From Odobenus rosmarus divergens (Eukaryota; Chordata; Mammalia; Carnivora; Odobenidae): a DNA stretch of 64,000 nucleotides. The number at the start of each line of letters is the position of its first letter. Within the stretch, counting starts at the first letter, position 1. Both the position numbers and the translations under genes were made by a program. Shown here piece after piece: positions 34,701-46,700 of the stretch. Location: assembly GCF_000321225.1 (NCBI RefSeq), contig NW_004450267.1:5814344-5878343 (forward strand). The letters are read 5' to 3'. The notes under the pieces are model-generated. The model did not search any database. It saw only the letters and a program-made list of their open reading frames with translations, and had not been told where the DNA came from.

Positions 34701-37700
34701 ACTCCCTGCTGAGCAGAGCTAGATGCGGAACCTGATGAGGGACTCCACCCAGGGCTCAACCCCACGTCCCATGAGATCACGACCTGAGCTGAAACCAAGG
34801 GTTGGATGCTCAACTAACTGAGCCACCTAGGCGCCTCTTCTCTAGTAATTTCTTAAACTGAACCCAAGCAAGTAAATTTTGTGACAGATATTTAGCATAG
34901 CAAATGAATTTTTAATACTAGTGTATTATATTTAAAGATTCTTATTAAATGTTACTCAGCATACCATATTTTATACATGATTTGCTTTAAAATAATTTCA
35001 GAGTTCACAGAAACCAGAAATATATTTCTTTTCACTAGCCACATGTTAAATACATGATAAATGCACTGAATTGACCAGTTCTCAAAGGTATTTAGAGATG
35101 TGATCTTTTACTTCAAGGAATTTCTAGTAACAGAGAGAGGACAAAAAACATGGAGTTGAGAAATGTCATGAGAGAAATTCCAATAGTACCATAGGACTTT
35201 AGATAGATTTTGTGCTAAGAAAATCAGTGGGGATTTAATGGATAAGGTGAAATAGGATCTGGTCCATGAAGGATCAGAAAAGCTTTCCTTTTATGGGGGT
35301 TATGATCTGAGCTTTAAGATAAATGATACCGGGGGGCAGCTTAGGATCTTATAAGATTGAACCTGTGCTTGTTTGTTCTCTGGTTACATGTGACAGAGCC
35401 TAAAATAGAACATCTACTTCTGTCACTGAATGTGCAGAGAGATAGAAGATTGTCTCAGACTCATTGGTTAGAAGTTCAGATTTCCACATTGTAATGTCAG
35501 TGAGGATGTTAGCTTGAGGTAAAAGAACATGTAAGATAGAGAGCCTTTGGCAGACTCTCAATAAATTATTTATTTTTTAAAGATTTTATCTTTTTAAGTA
35601 ATCTCTACACCCAACTTTGGGGCTTGAACTTAAAACCCTAAGGTCAAGAGTCACATGTTCTACTGATGGAGCCAGCTAGGTGCCCCTCCGAATAAATTAA
35701 TTTTGATGGCTGAACAAATAAGTGTATAAAAATCTTCCTAATTCTTGGCCCAAAATATAATTTAGTCACTCATTAAATACTTGTATAAACAACCTGAATA
35801 TTCTTCAGTGGTTGAATAGTATACAGCATCGGTTCAAAGTGTTGTTCAGGGACCCTGGGGAATCCCCAACACTCAAGGGGTCCACAAGGTCAAAACCATT
35901 TTTATAATAATACTAAGACATTGTGTTTTTACTGTTTACCCTTTCATGAATGTTTTCCAGAGTCTACATGACACCCTGTGATAATTAAATTGAATGTGGT
36001 AGCAGATATAAGAATCTAGCTATCTTTATTAAGGTAGACACCAAAGAGATTTGCAAAAATACAAAACAGTGCTATCATTCCTTTTAAATAGTTTTGGGAT
36101 TTTGGGGGAAAATAATTGTTATTTTTCATTAAAAATATGTTATTTGCCCTGTAGTGGGTTTATTATTGTTGCTTTAATGAAATAACAAATAGCTTTTAAA
36201 TGTTTTATTTTTCATTTCTAGTATGATAATATCAATAAACATAAACCCACAGAAACAAAAATTCTGGAGTTCTCAATAATTAGGAGTATAAAGGGGTCCT
36301 GAGGGGCACCTGGTTGGCTCCGTTGGTTAAGCAGCTGCCTTCAGCTCAGGTCATAATCTCAGGGTCCTGGGATCCAGCCCCACATCAGGCTCCTTGCTCA
36401 GTGGGGAGTCTGTTTTTCCCTCTCCCTCTGCCCCTTCCCCCACTTGACTGTCTTTCTCTCTCTCAAATAAATACATAAAATCTTAAAAAAACAAAAACAA
36501 CAACAAAAAACAGAGGTCCTGAGACCAAAAAGTTTGAGAATGGTGTTTCTTTCAGAAGTAGAAGAGACGGGAATATTTGTATGTTGCTTTGGAAAGGAGC
36601 CAGTAATATGACTGCATTCACTGTGATTCGACATTTCCCAAAAACCCCTAAAATCTTTGTGTAGGTGATCAGACTCCAGAAAGTACTGAGGCAAGTTGAT
36701 AAGTGTATGAGAGAAATTCACAAAGGGATTGCGCTAAGGATGCAAACATAAGATGAAAATTCCCATCTTTAGTTTTAATTGTCAACCTTGGTCATGCCTG
36801 TTGGAGCTTTATAAACTAGACTGATGCTCTGGCTGCACTCCATTTCTACTCAAGCAGAATCTGTAGAAGTTGGGCCTAGGGATTTTTTTTTTTAAGCTTC
36901 ATATGTGGTTCTGATACATGGCTAGGGTTAAACTGCTCTAGTATAGCTGAAAATGAAAGGATTTTCATAGAGGTAGTAGTTGAAGTAATTAAGAATGAAG
37001 ATACGCTGGAAAGACAGGAGAGAACTTTCTAGAGGGGCTGGAATGGATGAAAACTGAGAAAAGATGGGGCGCCTGGCTGGCTGAGTCTGTAGAGCATGAG
37101 ACTCTTGATCTTGGGGTTGTGAGTGCAAGCCCCACATTGGGCGTAGAGCTTACTTAAAAAAAAAGCCAAGAAAGGACTTACCATATTAGATGATGTCTTT
37201 AGTATCTCTATGATGCTTTTTATAAGGCACTTACAGTAGGTAAGAAGGGAGAGAATTGGGACAGTATGTATAGGTCTTTCTTTATGAAACGTGACAATGA
37301 AAGGGTGAAATATAGAACCATTGCTAAAATTGAGGTACAGCTGGTGAAGTTTGTTTCAAGGTATAAAGGGAGGGAGGGGGAAGGGATGATCTAAGCTTGC
37401 TAGAAGGTAGAGAAGCCACTCGTAGAAAGAAAAGTGGAAAGGATAATGAGTATGAGAGCAGTGACTATAGCAGTCAGAAGTAGAAGGCACCCAGGAATAG
37501 ACTTATGTCTTATACTTTCTCCTTTTAATCAGTTTTATTCTTGCCTCATCTGAGCTTAAAACTTTGGTATAATAATGGATTCCTTCTTTCTTTAATCTTT
37601 CTCTTTGCTAATTCATTCATTCTTTTGGAATACTTTCAAATTTCTTTGTTCCACTCCCCATCCTTTATCATGTCATGTTTGAGTACTACAGTAGCATCTG

Positions 37701-40700
37701 AAATGGTCTCACTGCCTTCTTTCTCCCTCTTTCATTCAAAGATACTGCTTCTAGGCTGATGTAACCTGATCATGAATTCTGTGACCCCTCATTCTTTGTC
37801 AAGTGTATTCTTTATCCCCCCATAAAGCCCACTGATTTTTTTTTTTTATAAAGCCCACTGATTTGAAGCCACCGCATTCATTTAATTCTTTTTCCTAAAC
37901 TGTATCTCAATATGCTGTGGTTACCCATGTCTTTGTACTTGTAAGTTTGTTTATCTCCCTAATCAAATTTTGTCTGTTTTATAATGCCTAGCTGAGAGCC
38001 CACTTTTTCTGTAATAATTGTTCTTTTCCTCTTTGGAAATGTATCCTAGATTATATTTTTTACCTTTTATTCTTTAGTTTTTATATTACAGTTTGGAAAG
38101 TGTTCAGTTTTTGGAGCCATACTAACTTGCACCTAGATTGATGGCTGTGCGATTTTCTAACTGTGACAATCTGGGTAGTCAGTGTTTTTCACCTCACTTT
38201 GCTCACCTGCAAAATTAAGATGTTATCATCAACCCCACCAAGTTCTTAACCTTTTTTTTTTTTTTTAAAGATTTTATTCATTTATTTGAGAGAGAGAGAA
38301 TGAGAGACAGAGAGCATGAGAGGGAAGAGGGTCAGAGGGAGAAGCAAACTCTCCGCTGAGCGGGGAGCCCGATGTGGGACTCGATCCTGGGACTCCAGGA
38401 TCATGACCTGAGCCGAAGGCAGTCGCTCAACCAACTGAGCCACCCAGGCGCCCAACCCCACCAAGTTCTTGTTTAAAGTACTCAGCACAGTGTGTTAACA
38501 GAGTTAACGGTATCTGTTTCATATTTAATACAAATAAAAATAACAAGTAGTTGTAAATTTAATTTAGATATACAGGTTCCCTCAACATGCTTAATCTTTA
38601 TTTGGTTGCAATTCTAGAAGGAAATCACACATAGAACAACAATAATTTGGTTTCAAAGGGTACCTGGCTGTCTCAGTCAGAAGAGTGTGTGACTCCTGAT
38701 CTCAAGGTCATGAGTTCGAGCCCCATATTGGGTGTAGAGATTACTTAAATAAATAAAACTTTAAAAAACCCCAATAAATTTGATTTCACAATTTAAAAAA
38801 TTGTGTCTTTATTGCTTTTCCCCTGGGTATAAAAGTAATCAGTACTTTAGGACTGAGGCAGAGTACCCAAGAAAGGAACAAATCTGGAAGAACTCCCTGT
38901 CACATGGAGTTGCCATTCTGGTGGAACTCACTAGGAAGCCACCTGTGGGGGTGATGCAACTTAAATTCAATGGAGGATGAGTATGGCCAGAACTATAGTG
39001 ATGCCTAGGACTAGATCTGGACAGATGCCTAAGGCCCAGCATTGAAGGTGTCACTCACACTCAGATTTTGTGCCCTTGGTGCTTCTCTTGCCTCACCAGT
39101 CTCAGCTTGCAGCGGAGGGATAATGAGTACCACTAGGTTTTCTGTGCCCCAGAATAAGTCTTGAAGTGTACACTGGAACCTGAAAGTAAAAATCCTTTCT
39201 CTAGAGTCTCTCCAGTGCCCTCTATTTACAAAGCTTATCATTGTGCCTGCTGGTAAGAGAAATGTTCCTGTAATAGAAGCAGGGCAGTAAAGAGTGAATT
39301 GGGAGTTGAAAGGCAATAAATTGGTAAATGGTTCAACTATTATAACACGTTTTCCTATCTTGTTGAGCTCTGTTCTCAAAATAGGTACACTACACAAAAG
39401 CATTCTGGAATTAGGTAAGTTTGGGAATACATACACTATTATCCCCAACTTAGAGATTCATTACACACATTAGTCCTAAGAAATCCTATAGTAAAGAAAA
39501 CAATTTTAACTATTTTTAGTTTGGCCATGAAACTTTTCTGTTAGAAAACCTGTTACCATATTGCAGGTGTGTAGTATTATACAGGGATACCATTCTAAAG
39601 ACATTCCCCCCAAAATAAGAATTCCAGATTAGAAATGCACAGGGCACCTTGGTGGCTCAGTCAGTTAAGCCTTTGGCTCAGGTCATGATCACGGTTCTGG
39701 GATTAAGCCTTCCATGGGGCTCCCTGCTCAGTAGGGAGTTTGCTTCTCCGTTTCCCTCTGCCTGCAGCTCCCTCTGCTTGTGTTCTCTCTCTCTGTCAAA
39801 TAAATAGATAAAATCTTAAGAAAAAAATAAAAATGCCCAGTATCACAATTGTTACTTAGCATGGTTCTCTGGAATTTCTGGTCACTGCATTAAGACATAG
39901 AAGAATTTGAGGTGCAGTTAGAAAAAAGAAGACCATATCATTTGCAGGTGATAAGTTGTTGCTCAGTAATCCCAAGAAAATAATTTGTTTTTTTCCCCCC
40001 AAGAAAATAATTCGAAAGACTATAGAACTAAAAAAGTAAGTTCAGTGGGATGGTCAATTAAAAGGTATTAATTAAAAACTTCAGTAGCTTTTGGTAATCC
40101 CAGGAATGACAATATGAAAATTACTGTTAGAAAAGGGATCTTTTTTTTGTGATTGACAACAAAATATATAAAATATGTAGGAGTAAACTTAAGAAAACTG
40201 AGTTTAGTGATGAGAAGCCTTGAATAAGTGGCAAGACATACTGTGTTCATGAATATTGTAAAGATGTCAATTCTTAAAAAATTACTTGTAAATTTAATAT
40301 AATTCTTTCAAAGTACCAAAGGATATTGGGGTGCCTGGATGGCTCTGTTGGGCGTCTGCCTTCGGCTCAGGTCATGATCCCGAGGTCCTGGGATCGAGCC
40401 CCGTGTCGGGCTCCCTGCTCAGCGGGGAGCTTGCTTCTCCCTCTCCCTCTGCTGCTGCCCCTGCTTGTTCTCTCTCTCTCTCAAATAAATAAATAAAATC
40501 TTAAAAAAAAAAAACTATTAAAGGATATTAAAACTTGACCCCAGAAAACGTACTTATGAACATGACAGTTCACGAATGGAAGAATAGCTAGCCAAAAACA
40601 CATGGAAAATGTCCATTCTCACTAGTAAACTACCAAATAAGACAAGATTTTTTTTTTCAAATACCAAGTGATAAAGATTAAAGAGAATATTCAGTATTGT

Positions 40701-43700
40701 CAATGATACGGAAAAAGTGGCACCCTTATATTCCTGGGAATATGAATAAATACAGTCATTCTAAAGGGGATTTTTTTACAACATGAATCAAAATCCTTAA
40801 TTTGCTTTACTATTTGATATAGCATTTCAACTTCTAGAAATTTATATCTTGAAGAAGTAATCAGATGTGTATGAAAATATTACCTCTAGAAATCTAGAAA
40901 AATGTAAATTTGACTTGCTATTTACTGTTTTTTTTTTTTTTAAGATTTTATTTAATTATTCGACAGAGAGAGACACAGCGAGAGAGAACACAAGCAGGGG
41001 GGTGGGAGAGGGAGAAGCAGGCTTCCCGTTGAGCAGGGAGCCCGATGGGAGCTCGATCCCAGGAGTCTGGGATCATGACCCGAGCCAAAGGCAGACGCTT
41101 AATGACTGAGCCACCCAGGCGTCCTTATTTACTGTTGATTAAACCTATGTCCTTGTAATGTTCTTAGTGCATATTACTGATACTTTGCAACTCTGTAAAA
41201 TTAGAGGTAAATTTATATATAATTGGTAGTTTTTTCAATTGTCCAGTAGAAAAAATAAACCTGAAAATCATGCTTTTTTCCCCCTATAAGACATTTACCA
41301 GTTTTCTGTCTTAATGTAGCTATCTTATTTAAACATTCCTTTTTTCTGCCCCTGAATATAAAATCCAGCTTTTTCGAGTTCTTTGGAACTGGATTTGTTG
41401 CCCTGCTATGCTCTTACTAATGAGTTAAATAAGTTTGTTGCATCTTCACCTCCCCCGCCAGAAAATGTTGTTTATAATAATTTAACATTAGAAGTAAGTG
41501 AAGTGATCATTGTGAGGTTTTTGGATCAAGTATGGCACCTTAAAAAAATAATACAATGGGGGGAACCTGGCTGGCTCAGTGGGTAGAGCATGTGACTCTT
41601 AATTTCAGGGTCATGAGTTCAAGCTCCTCGTTGGGCATGGAGCCTACTTAAAATAATAATAATACAAGGAAAGAATATTAAAGGCATGAGATGATATTTA
41701 CAATGCAGTGTTAATGCACATTACAAAATAGTACATAGGCTATGAAATATGGTTGCCAGGAAGATTGATTCAGTGCACCTTCTAGGCACTTGGTAGTACA
41801 AAATTATGAATTACCTCTGTGATAGTCTTTTGAGTTGCTTAAAAAATAGTTGAAACTAAAAATGTTAACTTTTTAAGTGTGTAGGAATAAAAGAAAAGAG
41901 TAGCAAGAGATGTAATGTTAGTGGTTATCCCAAGATAGTGGGATAATGGGTGACTTTTATTTTCATTTGTACTTTATATTAAAGATTTCTGCAGTGGACA
42001 TGTTCGTTTTTTTGTAATTAGAAAATATTTAGGGGCAACTGGGTGGCTCAGTCAGTTAAGTATCTGCCTTTTTGGCTCAAGTCATGTTCCCAGGACCCTG
42101 GGATCGAGCCCCACATCGGGTTCTCTGCTCAGGGGGGAGCCTGCTTCTCCCTCTGTCCCCTGCTTGTGCTCTCTCTGGCTATCTCTCTCTCTCAAATAAA
42201 TAAATAAAATCTTTAAAAAATATATTAAAATAAGATACACAATGGAAAGGCAAAGTCAAGTTTTGTCACATGCCACAGAGATTAAAATATATTCTTTGGA
42301 GCTCAATAGGGTCTTTAGCAAAAGCAATTTAAATACAGTAGAAATGAAAATAAGCCAAATTGCAACATAGTAAGTAAATGGGATATGAGATAGTGACCCA
42401 CTCAAGATCATTATTGTTCAACAGAAATAAAATGTGAACCACATATGAATATGTATTTTATTTAACCCAATATATCCAGAATATCTTTGCAGTATATAAT
42501 TAATACAAAGTTATTAATGAAATATTGTACTTTTTTGTTACATCATAGTTCAGACTAGACGTATTTCAAGCATTTAGTAACCTCATGTTAGTGGACACCA
42601 CATTGCACAGGGAAAGTTGTTCATTGAGAAAGTAATGCAAGAGAGTATAGATACCAGGGAAATATAAGAATCTTATAGTCCTTTGCAGTCCATTACAGTA
42701 ACAGAACCCTTAATGGTGCAGTTTATTGCCTCTTAAAAAATGAAATATGTAATTTCAAAAGAAATACATGTAAATAATGCAATAATATTATGTAATAGTA
42801 ATATAAGAAATATAATATAAATAATAAATGAAAAATGAAACCCTCATACCTTCCACCCTGCTTAAGAAATAGAATACCCTATGACCTGTGTGCCCTTCAG
42901 TTGCATTTTTAGATTGACTTTTTTTTTTTTTAAACCTCCTACAGGTTTTGGCAAGAATAGTCTGAGCCGTAGAGGAAGAGTAATGCCCGGAAAGAGACGT
43001 CCTTATGGAGTTATCACTGGCCTTGCAGCTAGGAAAGCAACTGGAATTCGAAAAGGAATTAGTCCTATGAATAGACCACCTCTAAGTGATAAGGTAGGAT
43101 GATGGCTTAATCCTGGGTCAGATACCCTTTTCCTTTACTTGTGCTGTTTCTGTGAATGAGTAGAATATTTTCATTTAGAGAGTATTTTAGTCTATGGCCA
43201 TACCACCCTGAACATGCCTGATCTTGTCTGATCTGGAAGCTAAGCAGGGTCGGGCCTGGTTAGTACTTGGACGGGAGAGAGTATTTTATTTGAATATTTT
43301 GATTTTTTTTTTTTTTATGTAGTGCTTTGGATCTTATGTAAAAAATAAAAATCGTCATTCATGAAGAATACCTAAATTTCCACGTTCTTATATAAAATTT
43401 ATGTAAAATTTTTTATAGGTTTCTGATTTCCTTTGCCTGTGTGTGTTTGTGTATGTACAGTTTTTAACAGGTTATTGAGGTGTAATTTTATACTATAAAA
43501 TTCATCTTTTTAAATGTACAACTCAGTGAATTTTAGAAAATTTAGAGTTGTACAATTATAACAACAATCTAATCTTAAAATAGTTCTATCACTCTAAAAA
43601 GAAATCTCATGTCCATTCATAGTCCTACCTCATCATTTACCTCAGACAACCACTAATGTACTTTCTGTAGATTTTCTATAAATTTGCCTTTCTGCACCTT

Positions 43701-46700
43701 TCATATAAATGGAATCATAGGACTATATGTGGTCTGGTATTTAGTTATGGTGTTTTCCTTTTTTATTACCAAATAATATTCCATTATATGGATATACCAT
43801 ATTTTGTTTATTCATTTACCAGTTGCTGGACATTTCATTTATTTCCAGTTTTTGGGTATTATGAATAATGTTGCTGTGAACACAAGTAAGTCCGTATGGG
43901 CATAGGTTTTTATTTCTCTGGGGTAGATATCAATTTTTAATTAGACTATAATTATTTACCCATTATAAGTTAGCTACTTTTCAGATTTTAACTGAAGTTT
44001 TACTTCTCAATGAGTAATTTTTGAATTGGCAAAAGCATTCCTTTAAATAGCTTCACAAGTGGTTTTTCTTCTGCTTCTTAAGTTTCATAAGTTTGAGCCA
44101 CCAAGGAATTCCATGTTCTACTCTTCTATTTTTTAATGTTTTTAGTTTCTCTGATCATGCAAGTAATACATACTTGTAAAAAAAAAATTCAGGACTTCAT
44201 TCTTTAAATTAGCTTTAATGTGCATATTCTGGTTAAGAGCCACAACTGTCTTAGATTCCATTAACTTTTCAATTCTGCCACCACCAACAGTTGTTTTTGC
44301 CTCTAAAACTTTATCACAGAACTTACTGTTTGTTAAAAATTGGAAAAAAGGAAAACATTAATAAGATATGGATACTGGAAGGGAGGTTGGGTTTAACTAC
44401 TGCCTAATTACTTGACCCAGTAAAAATACTAAATTACTACGTGGTAGTCTTTTGAGTTGTTTGAAAACAGTGAAAATTGACCATCTTAATTATAGAATGC
44501 TAAGAATATACTGAATAGTAAGATCTGTTTATTCAAAGTTAAATGATTTTGGCAAAGGTAAGGTTTGAAAAGTGCTGTTTCTTAAAACCCTTTCCTCAAC
44601 CTGAATACAGATTGATAGTCTGATTAGGAGGACAAAATATAGTACTTGTGAAGCAGATTATTTTCCAGCAAATTAGAAACTTATTTACATATAAATAACT
44701 CATATTATCTTTTTCTATTCATTAAACAAGTTACTTAAATAACTTAAATTGCTTTGAATTGTTATATGTACTTAGGAATTTTACACCTTAAAAAAATGTT
44801 CTGACCATAATTAGATGTTGTTACTTTCTCTCTCACTTTCCATAGTTTATGTGAATCGGTGAGATTTTCTTAACCTGTGAAGTGAATGACTGAGTGGGAA
44901 AGATAGCATACTCATTTATATAACTAGTGTTTACTGAGAGCAAGTGGCTGTGCTAACAAGGGAATAGTTGTCTCCAGGAATGATTTCTTTTTTTTTTTTT
45001 TTTGGTTTTTTTTTGGTTGTTGTTTTGTTTAGAGTCAATTTAAAATACCTGTCAGGTAAAAGTTGTGTTTAGGTTCTTTAGGGGTTCTTCCAGTGACCTA
45101 TATAATTTTGTCAATGTCAATTCTATAACTTTTTTCTTTTTGATTCAGAATTTCCCAAAGCTTGAGAGTATGTTATGTTCCATAGAACTTTAAAAATTTT
45201 TTTTAATTATCTTTTAAAATATTTATTAGAAAGAGAGAGTGAGAACATAAGCATGGAGGAGCGGCAGAGGGAGAGGGAGAAGCAGACTCCCTGCTAAGCA
45301 AGGAGCCTGATGTGAGGCTTGATCCCAGGACCCCGGGATCATGACCTGAGCTGAAGGCAGACGCTTAACCGACTGAGCCACCCAGGTGCCCATGTTCCAT
45401 AGAACTTTTAACTTGACTTTGGTAATGGTAAACCATTTAATACTTCTGTGAACCTAAAAAGTTGTGTATAGCAGTTATTTTAGTAGTTATAATGGGTAGT
45501 TTTAATCACTTGTCTGATTTTAACAATAAAAATGTCTCCATACTATGGAATTCTATTTAGTAATAAAAGAGGAATAAATTAATACATACGACAGCATGGA
45601 TACACCTCAAAACATCATGCTAGTAAGCAAAAGGAAAACACAGTACTATGTTCTGTGTGATTCCATTTATTTGAAATTGTAGAAAAGGCTAAACTATAGT
45701 GACGGATCAGTCATTGCCTCAGGTGGGAATCAGGTCAGGGAAGGGAATTGACTGTAGAGGTGCACAAGAAAATGTTTGAGAGTGAGGGCACTGTTCTATA
45801 TCTTGATTATGATGTGGTTATATGATTATATGTTATTATTCAAATTCATCAAATTGTAAACCTAAAATTTTATTGTATGTAAATAGTGCCTTAGTAAAAT
45901 TAACATAAAATTTAAATACCTTAAAGTTTTTCCACTCAAATAATTTTTTATATCAAAATTATTTTGAAAGAAAAACTTTCTTTACACTTTTAAAAAACAC
46001 ATTTATACGTATATACGAATCTTAGATCCATGGAATACGTTCAGCAAGTATTGATGGATTGTTTTCCTAGTCTGTGTTTTCATCATTTAACTAATGTGAT
46101 TGAGTACTGACTATGTGCTAGATGTAAGGAATTCTGCAGTAACTCAGTAGAAAATCCCTCCTGGAGAACTGAGATAAACATTAAATAAATTATCATACAA
46201 ATAACTGTATGGTTATAATAAGGCAAGTATTTTGAAGGAAAAAAATGTGACAACAGCCTAAAGGGAACTTATATTTACCCATAAAATGATACTTAGGTGT
46301 TATTATTAAAGACAGAATACAAAGCTTGGAATAGGTTATTAGTCTAATGTCATAGCATTTCCCTTATACTCTTGCTATTCTTTATCCCTGTTTTTACATT
46401 TACTTCTTTTCCAAATGTTTGTGAAAATGAAGACTTATAATTTTTGTGTTTTTTAGTCAATTGATGTTTATGAAATACTTCTCATATGCTTAGAAATATA
46501 AAGTAATCTGGATTAAGTTTTAGATATGGCTTATATTGCCAAGAACTTCTGAAGAAGCTTCATGGAAAATATGGAAATCTGAATTAGGCTTTAATGCTGG
46601 ATTGAATTTATATATGTGAGGGAGAAAGTGTACATTTCATATGCTTATTTTCTTGATTCCTTTTTTTCTCTGTTAACCCCCTACTCAGACTACTTTACTG

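Larger units (their letters stand above)
33141..42944 (+). other. FYTTD1: FYTTD1 intron 2
   Basis: 9.8 kb, the longest FYTTD1 intron, GT-AG. It holds at least ten SINEs on both strands, an hAT-type element at 35.8-36.5 kb, a MER3-like element at 42.4-42.6 kb, a MIR near 38.1 kb and two T-tract insertions flanked by direct repeats (37.82 and 39.97 kb). The stretches 34838-35558, 36545-37060, 37167-37820, 38775-39640 and 41125-41555 hold nothing else I can name. Confidence 0.85.

Noticed and set aside
39029..39448. 139-codon minus-strand open frame in FYTTD1 intron 2
   Set aside because: No recognisable domain. The sequence looks like old repeat-derived DNA, though I could not name the family.
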